The translations under genes were made by a program, and so were the position numbers. The notes under the pieces were generated by a model. The model worked only from the letters and a program-made list of their open reading frames with translations, ran no database searches and had not been told where the DNA came from. Shown here in pieces: positions 54,601-64,000 of a DNA stretch of 64,000 nt. This DNA is from Botryosphaeria dothidea (Eukaryota > Ascomycota > Dothideomycetes > Botryosphaeriales > Botryosphaeriaceae): contig WWBZ02000016.1 of NCBI GenBank assembly GCA_011503125.2, forward strand, positions 3,348,001-3,412,000, written 5' to 3'. Each line of letters opens with the position of its first letter. The first letter of the stretch is position 1.

Positions 54601-57600
54601 CGATGTCCATCCTAGGTGCTAGTATTGTCGCATCCCAGCTTCCTGCGAGGCAGCTAACTGCCTCTCCAACCGCGAATTGGGTTTCTGTTTGACGGATCTC
54701 GTGCAGATCAAATATTTTGTCTCCAACAAAGTCCAGGTTTGGATCAGACTCGTCGTCGACGATCATGGCAAGATGACCTAGAGCAAGGATCGCCTTTTCG
54801 TTTCCGGTCTTGGCACTTTCAACGAGCTTGTCCGTGAACAACGTGAAGTTGATCTTGGCGATATCCGTCATGCGTTCCGCCTTGACGACAAAGAACAGGC
54901 TGAGCTCACTGATGGCAAGGGACGTGGCATCTCGCAAAGTTTTGTCTGTTGAACCTCTGAGAATGTCAAGGATGAGCTTCAAAAGGTGTTGAAGTTTCTC
55001 CTCCGAAGCCGAAGCGCGGCGTTTTCTAGCAGTCAGCCTGCTAAAGTAGTACGCAACCGCAAGGATAGCTCCGGCCGATTCGTTGACCTGGCTCCCAACC
55101 GCCTTTTTCCACAGGTCAGCTCTTTTCAAGAGAAAAGAGAGAGATTGGTCCGCCTCAGACGCCACTACAGCACTATGTGTGGCTAATAGGCCATACACAT
55201 GTGCCGCCACGGTTCTCGTCGGCTCGTGATTGGAAAAGATGCAGGGTTCGAGTGCTCTAAATGCAGGTGCAGCCTGAGACATGTCCAGCAAGTCATCGGG
55301 GCTGAGCGAGCATAGCTGCACGAATTTCTCGCCCAGGTCATCCAAAGATGCGCCACCCTCCCAGAGTAAACCCTCAAGAGCTGCGCGCATAAGAGCTAAC
55401 ACAGAGTGCAGGATTGCCCCTTGCTCGGATGCCGCACGCTTGAGATATGCCTTGACAGCATTCCGGGCTTCAGCATCTGTTGATACCGCAGCGTCGAGCT
55501 TTCTTTCCCAGTCAACATCAACCGGAATAGCCGTTCCACGTGTTCTGAGTGCCTCATCCATCAGAATCTGGTGGACGAATTTGACGGTGGGTGCGAATGC
55601 GTCGGGATAGTAACGCTTGAAGTGACGGACCTGGTCATATGGGCGCCACGCGTTTCTGGTTGCTGCCGAGACTTCAGGCAATGAGAGGACATAGATTGAT
55701 AGCTCTGCAAAGTCGGGAAAGAACCCGTGTGGCTCCTCTGCAACCACTCCGCTCTGAGAAGCATGAAGAAGCCTAGACCAATGAGGGTCGAGTCCTCGAC
55801 TGCCTTCTTCCCGAACCTCTTGGCTCTCAGATACCGGGCCACTGACAGCCAGAAGGTCGATCCAGCGGGCCACAACATCTTTGTACGGCAAACATCTGTT
55901 TGCAAAACGCACGGCAGCATAACGGGTACTTCGGCGGAATGTTGATGTCGAAGAGCTGGAATTCAGCTCCTCTTCCGCGGACATCTGCTCCAACAAAAGA
56001 TCTCGGAGACTCTTTTGCACGTCCGCATTTGATGACGTAGCAAGAGCACCCAGTACACTCGATAGAGCCTCATCGATGCTAACACCGGTGTCGCGTCCAG
56101 ATGTGTCGTCGCTCAGAGACCGGAACAACCATCGCAGCAGGTTGAGATTTGGTTCCAGAAGAATTCCTTCGGGTGCAGCCTTGGCCAGCAACCCAATCAC
56201 CTCATAAACATAGCCACGTAACGCCACATCTTCGTCTGGGTTGGGTCTGGGCCAACCCTGATCCTCGATAAAAGCCCGAAGTCTTTGCACAAGAGTTGGG
56301 CCGACAGAATGCAGATCAGCGGCAGATCCCCGACGGGCCATGAAGTTGACAAAGGAGAATATTGCGGAGCGAAGCTTGGTAGCCTCTCGGCCCCTGACGC
56401 TGCTGCCGTTGGCAACAGCATTTGACGCCTCATCCACAGCGCCGTACGTAAGTCCTTCCTCGACTAGCCGTGTGACGGTGGATGTGAAAGTTGTCGCTAC
56501 CACAGACTTGGCGAGAAAAGAGAGGATTTTGATTTTCAGAGCCGGTCGTGCCGGCAGCTGTCCGCTGGAAGTTCCAAAGTAGACGTCATACAAGCTCCTG
56601 ATAAGGGGGGCATCTTCAAGATCAGTGTTGGGCACCGTCCGTTTGAGAATGTCGTCGCCGATTTCAGAAATACGCGAGTTTGAGTCCGCAGAGGCAAAAA
56701 CAGCAGCAAAGAAGCGTTCATCATCTGTAAACATGCCGCTGACCAGGAACTTGCAAACAGTAACCTTTGCTTCGGTGAGATTCATGCCACCTTCCGAAGA
56801 TGGATCCCACACGCCTGGTTTTCCTTGCAAAGTCAGAAACTGGTACTCCTCGGGAGATAGGCCAGGGCATGCAACGTTGGAGCTATCTGGTGCCGCCCGG
56901 ACAGCGGTGAACAAGATCAACTTTCCAAACCAGAAAGACAGGAACTTGGCATCTTCCTTGCTGACGGCAAGCTTTTCGCGTAGTTGCTCGTCGTCCTTAC
57001 TTCCGCGTGGCGGCAATTGAAACAATGCCAGAAGACGGACGAGAAGATTAAATAACTGTGAGCCATGAGCAACAGACTTTGCGGTATCGGTTGCGATTCC
57101 GTTGATGAGGACGGGTAGCAAGCCCAGCCTTTCGCTGAGCGGCAAGCGCGAGATTCCTTGCTGAACGTAGAGTAGGTCGAAGTGGCGAATCAGAGGACTA
57201 TCAGGGTGGTCCTTGAATTGTTTGAGCAAGGCTGCAACAGGTAGCTGGATTTCTCTACAGAGAGTCAGCACCGGAGGACAGGGCAGAAAGGTCAGAAGTA
57301 CGGACTGTGGTCTAACACGGGTGTTGATATGCTGACAGACAGAAATGACCTAGAAAAAGTGGCGGCCATCAGCAGCCGCATAGACCAGAAAACGCCAACA
57401 CGTAAGGAGGAGCAAACGGTCGGAAGTGGGGAGGTCTAATAGAAGAAGCAGAGACTGCGGAAGCAAGCACTTGCCTTATTCCTCACGCTCACATGTTCCG
57501 AGGCGAGCTTGAGCAGAAGAGGGGCAAGATAGGTGTTGAGAATAGATTGGAGCTTTGCATCGGTGTCGGCCAAGGCGATTCGGAGCTCAACCTTGCCGAC

Positions 57601-57633
57601 AAGAGAGAGCTCGCGCTCTTCAAGGGAAGACAT
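51683..57633 (-). CDS. ECM29: Proteasome adaptor and scaffold Ecm29
   Basis: Exons 57633-57475, 57349-57306, 57254-53985, 53940-53739, 53687-52198 and 52157-51683; introns of 125, 51, 44, 51 and 40 bp; 1,879 residues, in line with the 1,800-1,900 of the family. The N-terminus (KVELRIALADTDAKLQSIL, LAPLLLKLASEHVSVRNK, EIQLPVAALLKQF) is the classic Ecm29 opening. HEAT-like repeats fill the rest, including the conserved RGLGLVYEKGDR block, a YDIIK-like QYLGRIWTACFK turn and a highly helical C-terminal half. Ecm29 tethers core and regulatory particles of the 26S proteasome and acts in quality control. Intron 1 uses a GC donor (AAG-GCAAGT) and is needed to reach VISVCQHINTRVRPQ. The last intron (40 bp, GTGGTT donor) is the weakest but restores frame through IRDNTATGAIF. 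The gene is divergent from a UBX protein gene. Confidence 0.93.
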
Positions 57634-58160
57634 GACGCAGAGGGGGAGGGAGTGGGCAGGTTACAAGGGCGGGTGGAGGAGCCGGCGGGCCATAGGGAAC
57701 AGCGCGGTTGACATCAGTTGGAGCAGGCACGCATGGGCTGCGCGGCTCTGGTGAGGCGTCGAGGACGGCGCTTGGCCTTGGTCGCGCGCCCGCGACCGCC
57801 GCCGCCGGAGCCGGAACTTCTGAAAATCCACCCCGCCAGCGCGCGCGCAGGCCAGCGATGACGCCGCCGCCGCCGCTCTCAACGCCCATCGACCACAACC
57901 TTGGTCGCGTCTTCTTTTTCGCTCCCTCAAGCCGCCGCCGCTACGACCGCCGCCGTTGTCGCACCCCGCAAGCCTTCCTGTTGCCTCCGCATTCCGTACT
58001 CTGCCTTGCGCCCGCCGCCGTCATCGTCCACCTCGCCGCACCCGCTTCCGCCCTTCAAACGCTCGCCATCCGACACCCCCCTCGCCCGCTCGCCCGCTCG
58101 CCCGCTCGCCCGCTGTACCACCCCGCCCAGCAGCCCTCCGTGAGGCTATCCTCGCCCGCC
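57634..58160. promoter_or_regulatory. Divergent promoter between Ecm29 and UBX genes
   Basis: 527 bp between two start codons. Very GC-rich, with a tandem CGCCCGCT octamer repeat (about four copies) at 58082-58114 just before the UBX start. The plus-strand frame is open throughout this region in phase with the UBX gene, but it has no family similarity and is taken as 5' UTR. Confidence 0.5.
58082..58114. repeat. Tandem octamer repeat (CGCCCGCT)n
   Basis: About four perfect copies of an 8-bp unit directly upstream of the UBX gene ATG, in the proposed 5' UTR. Confidence 0.85.
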
Positions 58161-59759
58161 ATGGACGACAGCATCGCCAACTTCACCAGCATCACCGGTG
58201 CCGACCCTCAGCGCGCTGCCCAGTACCTGCAGCTCACGGACAACAACCTCGAGCAGGCCATCCAGCTCTTTTTCGACAGCCCCAATCTGGACCTCAGCGG
58301 AGATGCCGCCCACACTTCGTCTGCTCCCTCCGGAGCTCATGCCGAAGAGCCCATCAACATCGACTCAGACGACGACGACAACGACGACGTGATTGCCACT
58401 TCCGGAATACACAACGTTGAGGATGACGAGGCCATGGCGCGCCGCCTGCAGGAGGAGATGTATGGCGCTGGTGGACCCTCTGCGGAGAGCGAGGTTCGCG
58501 CTCCCATGGCACGGACGACTGAGACTCTGGTAGGACCGGGCGGTGGATACGATGAGGACGACATGCACACTGCCGTTATGGCCCAGATGAATGCTCGGAG
58601 GAGAGGAGCACCAGGTAGGCCTTGAACACGAGCTCACCCGCTCTGCTCTTTACAGATTCCTAATCGAAATACAGGCCGCGCTGGAATCTTCAACCAACAA
58701 AGCGCTTCTCCCTCTGTTTGGGAAAGTGAGAGCAGTGATCCTAGCGAACGCCGCCGCAATCTCGCAAGTTCGACTGGCGGGGCTTCAGAGACTTCATCCA
58801 AGTCCAACCTGCTGGCCGAGATGTATAGGCCGCCCTTTGAGATTATGTGTCGTCTGCCATGGGATGAGGTGCGAGATCAGGGGAAGGAGGAGCTGAAGTG
58901 GATTCTCATCAACGTGCAAGATCCGGCCATTTTCGACTGCCAAGTGCTGAACCGGGACATTTGGAAGAACGATCAGATCAAGGAAACCATCAAGGAGAAT
59001 TTCCTCTTCCTGCAATACAACAAGGACGACCCGCGGGGCAACACCTATATGAACTATTACTTCCAGACACGCGACAGTGGGGATGCATATCCGCACATCG
59101 CTATCGTCGACCCGCGCACCGGTGAGCAAGTCAAGGTGTGGTCCGGCCCCCCAGTACCCAAGCCCATGGATTTTCTCATGCAACTGCACGAGTTCCTTGA
59201 TCGCTACAGCTTGAACGCCAACGCCCGGAATCCCGTTGCAAAGCGGAAACCCGAGAACAAGAAGAAGGATGTGCACCGCATGACTGAGGAGGAGATGTTG
59301 GAAATGGCGCTGCAGCAAAGCATGGCTGGAAGCAACGGCGGCCCTCGCGACGAGGACCCGGATGAGCTCACCAAGTCCACCTCAGACATAAAGGGTAAGA
59401 GTCGAGCTGATGAGAGTATGGATGTTGACGAATCCTCGACCGCAAACGGTACAGGCGCCGCTAATGCGCCATTCGCCCAAATCTCATCCACAAATCCACA
59501 CACCGAGCCGGCCAGCGACCCGAAGACGACTACACGCATCCAGTTTCGCCACGCTGGCGGTCGTGAAATTCGCCGTTTCGCACTTACCGATCCCGTGCGC
59601 CGAATCTACGAGTGGCTCAAGGCGGCTCCGCTTGAGGAAGGCAAAGCCGGTGCTGAGTTCGAGCTCAATGCCATTGGCAAGAACCTCATTGACCACCTGG
59701 ACGAGACGATTGAGGAGGTCGGCCTGAAGATGGGCACTGTCATGGTGGAATACGTGTAG
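58161..59759 (+). CDS. UBX5: UBA-UAS-UBX protein, Cdc48 adaptor (Ubx5/UBXD7-like)
   Basis: Exons 58161-58614 and 58675-59759; intron 58615-58674 (60 bp, ctaat branch point); 512 residues. The UBA-like helix bundle at about 1-45 includes ITGADPQRAAQYLQLTDNNLEQAI. An acidic stretch follows (IDSDDDDNDD). The UAS thioredoxin-like domain is at about 195-330 (KWILINVQDPAIFDCQVLNRD, broken here by its family-typical turns, then FLFLQYN and YPHIAIVDPRTGE). A UIM-like helix lies at MTEEEMLEMALQQSM. The UBX domain is at about 420-512 (TTRIQFRHAGGREIRRF, VRRIYEWL). This set is that of Ubx5/UBXN7, which links ubiquitylated substrates and cullin ligases to Cdc48/p97. The upstream frame is open, but the Met at 58161 starts the UBA domain correctly. 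Confidence 0.94.
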
Positions 59760-60299
59760 GCTTAGAGGCTGGTAATATCCCAACAGGTTAGATGATGGCA
59801 AAGCAGTTTCTGAGGCGCTGGCGGAGGTATTCTTTGCACTGATGACGGGCATTACATGCGGCGTTGCGAGGGAATGCGAGGTTTCGACGAAGAAACCATT
59901 CGTTTTAGCTAAGCGTGCGGTAATGGCAGGCTCAAAGGAGCTCTGCGACAGGCGTTCTTCCGGCTTGCTCCTCTCCACTTCTGGAGCATGGCATGTTGAT
60001 GATCTATAGAATTGCTCCAAGAGACTTTATGATATACCTACCTACCTTGCAGCGAGGCATAGCTAGACTTGGTAAAACTATTCAAATACTCACATTTATT
60101 ACTTCTCATTCTCTCGTGCATGTTACATTTCGCATTAATTTAAGCGACATTGATTAGCTTTTCACCATTCTCATCCTGTCTTTTACGAATCCGCGTCACC
60201 GCTAGTGCGAGTGTCCGAAGTAGGTGTATAAATTGCGGCCTAATGGCCATCGCAGTATATACCCTAACAAGTATATATATATAGATAGATAGATAAATT
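59760..60299. other. 3' flank of the UBX gene up to the LINE
   Basis: 540 bp, increasingly A/T-rich. It ends in a (TA)n(GATA)n run at about 60271-60295 that may be the 3' tail or target site of the retrotransposon. No gene recognised. Confidence 0.5.
60271..60295. repeat. (TA)n(GATA)n simple repeat
   Basis: A TATATATATA run passes into GATA repeats at the downstream border of the LINE (minus strand). LINE 3' tails are often such short tandem repeats. Confidence 0.75.
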
Positions 60300-63200
60300 C
60301 ATTTCTTCCCGATATAGTTCCCTTACGGGTCCATGCGGGGCTGGCTATCTGTAGTTATTTTACACGAGGGGGAAAACCTTTTCGCCTGGCAAAAACCCCT
60401 CCTCTCTCTCTGGGCATGCTATCCTATACTAGTTCTTGTTTTTCCTTCTTACCAGTAGCGGCTGCTGTGGCAGCCCTACATTCACCTGCTAGACCTATCT
60501 CTTCAGTCCTTATCCTCGTAGTTGTCCGGGTCCTAGTGGTCCTGGTGGTCCTGGTTGTCCTCCTAGTTCCTCTTCCTGGTTATCTTCCTATATTAGTTCC
60601 CTTGCCAGGCTAAATTGCTTAAGCAGCCCTAGGCGTAAGAACCAGTCTGTTGCTGCTTTAATCCCCTTCTTTGTTGAGAGGAGGGAGTAGTAGTCCGTGG
60701 TCCCTGCCCTTTGGAGCATCTGTGCCCTGCCCTGTTGGAAGTGGGGGCAGAAGAGGAGGATATGCTTTGGGGTTTATCTATGCCAGCCGCATGGACAGGC
60801 AGGACTAGGGTGCCCTGGCACCTTGCGCCTTGAGAGGAAGTCCTCTAGTCCAATATGCTCTGTACGTAGTAGGGTGGCGAGTGTGCTCTGTGGCTTGGAT
60901 AGTTCGCTGTGGATTTGTCTGATTTTTGGGTTCCACTGTGTGCTTTGGGCTACTAGCTTGTCTTGTCTTCCCTGGCTAGTAGACTTTGTCCATCTCTCCT
61001 TCCACTTATTCCTATATACTATGCGTAGCTTCGTTCGCTCCGGGAGACTCTAGTAGGTAGAGGAGCAGTAGTTGAGAAGTGAGTTTGCCTTTTTTCTAAG
61101 CAGGGTTCTTCTGGCAGGGCCAGTGGCGCCTCTAGTACTTAGAGTAGCCCGAGCTATCTATTTAATACTCTAGCAAGTTTCCTCTACTACTATCGCGACT
61201 GGGCCATCCCTAGCTCTAATAGCCTAGGCCAGTGCTAGTTCGTCTAGGTGTAGTAAGAGTGGGGGAATCCCTGTCTCATGCTCCAAGGTTTGTATGCTGG
61301 TTGACTTATACGCCCCTGAGATGGTGCGTAGGCACTGGTTTTGGATCTTCTTTAGTGGCTGGATGGTTGTTTTTCTCCACCCTAGGATTCCCTCTGGGGT
61401 ATGCCATACCCCACAGCCGTAGGTGAGGACTGGCCTTACCACGGCCGCATAGATATGACGGGCTTTAGTAAATGAGGCTCCCCAGGTAGACGCCGCGAGT
61501 CTAGAGAGAGATATGTACTGTTTGATTGCCTTAGCTCCTGTTTCCCTAATATGGGGTCCCCATCTGAGCTTGTTGTCTACGTGGACTCCTAGAATCTTAA
61601 TTGTAGGCTCTAGGCATCCAGCAAATCCAGGGATACGGATCCCTGCTGCCATATTAAATCTCCTTGGTTTCCTTGTAAAATGAATGAGGTAATACTTATC
61701 GGGCGAGAAAGCTGACCCGTGGGTAGCTGCCTAGTGCTCGCAAATTTGATGTGCTCCCTCTAGTGTCCTACAGTTCTGTTCTATGGATCTACTAAAGGTT
61801 AGAATATTAGTATCATCGACGAATCTAAGGGGGAAGGTATTGCCCCTGCGTAGCTGTGTAAGTAGGTTAGATGTAAAGAATAGGTAGAGTATCGGCGATA
61901 GTGAGGATCCCTGGGGAATCCCGGTTAAGGTCTGGATTGGTGGACTGGTGAAGTCTCCGAAGGATAGCTGAGTGGTACGGTCCTGTAGAAAGAATCGGGT
62001 GAATCTTTCTACCCATTCTGGGAGTTTTGCCATCCTTATATTGTAGAGAAGCCTTCTATAAGATACGTGGTTATATGCTCCCGAGATATCCAGGCTAAGG
62101 ACTGAAGCTACTAGCCCTGGGTCTTGTGCCTAGATAGTATAGATCTGTTCTGTGAGCAGGTCAAGAGCTGCTACTGCGGATCTGTTTCTCCTAGCTCCTA
62201 TCTATATATTAGGGAGCAGGCCGTATACTTTAGTAGCCTAGGAGATTCTATCTGCTATAATCCTCTCAAGTAGCTTCCCTAGCGTATTAAGTAAAGTAAT
62301 CGGCCTAAATGACTTGGCTTTGGTATAGTCGTCCCTCTGTGGTTTCCTGAGGACTACGGTAATAGAGCTTTTGAACTGCCTAGGGTGGTATCCAAGTGCG
62401 AGGCATCCCTGGAAGAGCCTGGTGAGGGGTCCCCTTAGTGTCTTAGCGCATTGCTTTAGGAACCTGTTGGTGATCTTGTCTGGGCCTGGTGCCTTGTCTG
62501 GGGGAAGCTTCTTGATGGTGTGGAGGACCTGCTCTTCAGTAAGGTCTTAGGGAATCTCTACTGGCACTGGGTATATACACCCATCCAGATCTGAGAGGTC
62601 GGTGGCCCTGGGAGGTGGGAAGAACTGGTTGGTAAGGATTTCTGCCTTGGACTGGTTATCGTAATGTAGTTGTTTATCTGCTCCCTGGAGGGGTGGGAAC
62701 TAAGGTGGGGCTGGAGGTTCCAGTGCCCTTGTTCTTGCCTACTTTGAGAGCTTCTAGAGTGTAGATGGGTCCGAAGTAATCTTAGCTACTGTTCTGCGCT
62801 ATACTTTTATTCTATCTCTTCTAATCTGCCTCTTCTTGCTATTAGCAATAGTTTGGTATACTATCTAGTCCTCCTCCCTCCCTATGGCCGTCTACTTCCT
62901 TCTAGCTGCTCTAGCCTAGTGCACTAGGTCCGAATACTCCTTTGTCTATTGTATAGAGGCCCAGGGCGAGGGTCTCGCTACTAGGATGGTCTCCTAGATT
63001 ATCCTTTAGATAGCCTCCTAGAGTAGTATAGTAAAGTAATCTAGGTCTGCTTTAGTATTAAGAGGGGTTGCTTTAAGGTGTTCGAGCTTTAATTAGAGCA
63101 TATTATTAGTTCTCTTCCAGTCTACTTTCTTCTACTAGGGCCTTAGGGGGCGTAGTTCTGCGGGGGTAGGAGAAAAATTAAGTGTAGTGAGGATAGGTAG

Positions 63201-64000
63201 GTGGTTAGAGGATGATTCGAGCTCCTGGCTAACTCTATAGCTAAGGATTCTCTTCTCTAGCCACCGTAATATAAAGACAAGGTCTAGAGTACTCTCGCTG
63301 CTACTATCTCGTCTAGTAATAGTGCCCCTTAGAAGGGCTAGGTTAAGATTAGCTGCGGTAGCTATCTTAATTAGGTTATCCGCTAAGGTATAGTATATTA
63401 GGGAGGTTATACCTCCCTAGATAGGATGGTAGAGGTTAAAGTCCCCTAGGAGAATGTACTCCCCTAGTTTTCTAAGAACTTCCGGTAGAAGAGATAGGGT
63501 TTCTAGCGCTATACTAGTATGAGAGGCTGGCGGGGAATTGTAGCAGTTATAGATATAGATTATATGTGTCCTAGTAATGAGGGATAGTGTAATAAGATCT
63601 AGTAAATAGACTGTTGCTTGCTAGGAGTCGGGGCTAATAGCCTTGCTTATAAAGAAGCAGGTTCTTGCTACTCCCTCCTAGGGAAAAACTATATAGTAGG
63701 TAGGGTATCTTACTGTTGTCTTGACCCTCGGGTTCCTCTAAGGTTCCTGGATAGCTAGGATATAGTGGATCTTTAGGTCCACTTCCTTAAAGAGCGGGAG
63801 CATTACCCTATCCTTGCTCTTATAGACGTTATACTATATAATAGAGAGAGAGCCTATGTCTAACATTAACTTCCTTCTATCTCTAGGTCCGGCTGCGAGG
63901 GGGCTAGTAGTGTGGGCTATGAGGAGGGAGTTCCCGCGGGCTCCTCTAAGGCGTGTTATAAGCTATTAAGTCCGGTGAACCTTATTTAGTTAGGAGGCGG
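60300..64000 (-). mobile_element. LINE-type (Tad/jockey-like) non-LTR retrotransposon, degenerate, 5' end outside window
   Basis: Read on the minus strand from the window end, the element contains in order: an endonuclease-like region (about 63900-63100; RTHIIYIYNCYNSPP, LGEYILLGDFNLYHP), a reverse transcriptase (about 62480-61500) and a C-terminal region with a CPCG...H...C zinc-like motif near 60800. The frame is interrupted many times by TAG. Composition is very rich in TAG/CTA, as if CA/TG had become TA, the pattern of repeat-induced point mutation. No LTR was seen. The 3' border near the simple repeat at 60271-60295 is approximate. The element continues past base 64000. Confidence 0.85.
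61224..62460 (-). pseudogene. Reverse-transcriptase part of LINE ORF2, broken by TAG stops
   Basis: One continuous frame carries the RT blocks: RPITLLNTLGKLLERII (finger), SLDISGAYNHVSYRRLL (motif A), GIPQGSSLSPILYLFF (motif B), LRFVDDTNIL (motif C, FVDD in place of the usual YADD or FADD) and KILGVHVDNKLRW (motif E). In-frame stops fall at five or so sites and every one I see is TAG, each one transition away from TGG or CAG. The longest uninterrupted pieces are 62033-61731 (with the catalytic FVDD) and 61652-61224. It cannot make a full-length enzyme. Confidence 0.85.

Noticed and set aside
1..64000. CRISPR arrays, bacterial operons or ribosome-binding sites
   Set aside because: The DNA is eukaryotic, with introns in most genes; no direct-repeat/spacer arrays were seen.

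Overview
The window looks like nuclear DNA of a filamentous ascomycete (Pezizomycotina, most like a Dothideomycete). Genes are spaced about 2-4 kb apart. Introns are short (about 40-175 bp) with GTAAGT-type donors and CTAAC/CTGAC-like branch points. A Zn2Cys6 regulator, a KipA-type kinesin and many orthologues of yeast complexes are present, and the only large transposon carries transition-type (RIP-like) damage. The species cannot be named from the sequence. Exon models below come from reading frames, splice signals and family similarity seen by eye; no alignment was run.

Layout: 1-1101 truncated type II membrane protein (-); 2020-4959 kinesin-7 (-); 5994-11828 a three-gene island encoding a sugar-phosphate cyclase (-), a COMT-type O-methyltransferase (+) and an ATP-grasp ligase (+), matching the mysA/mysB/mysC logic of mycosporine sunscreen biosynthesis; 12078-14805 Utp13 (-); 15117-17207 unknown membrane protein (+); 17676-19300 low-complexity Ala/Thr then Gly-rich protein (+); 19907-22874 F-BAR/DEP/RhoGAP protein (-); 23385-24828 geranylgeranyltransferase I beta (+); 25100-26785 Rrp9 (-); 27138-27967 proteasome beta4/Pre1 (+) with a start codon split by an intron; 28708-31996 Zn2Cys6 factor (-); 33663-34693 basic, AT-hook-like protein (-); 35256-36378 F-box-like protein (+); 36743-39742 NatB auxiliary subunit (-); a 3.2-kb gene-free gap; 42959-44213 2OG-Fe(II) oxygenase-like protein (+); 45608-49185 RING-finger protein (+); 49.2-51.6 kb a decay pocket with a broken P450; 51683-57633 Ecm29 (-); 58161-59759 UBA-UAS-UBX protein (+); and from about 60.3 kb to the window end a mutated LINE-type retrotransposon (-).

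Three copies of one short terminal-inverted-repeat element (MITE, about 215-227 bp, TA-flanked) lie at 32.8, 44.6 and 50.0 kb. No tRNA, rRNA or CRISPR was seen.

Functional grouping: 5994-11828 should build a UV-absorbing mycosporine from a sugar phosphate. The divergent RhoGAP and GGTase-I genes both act on Rho GTPases. Ecm29 and the UBX protein, also divergent, both belong to the ubiquitin-proteasome/Cdc48 system. Utp13 and Rrp9 both belong to the U3 snoRNP/SSU processome.
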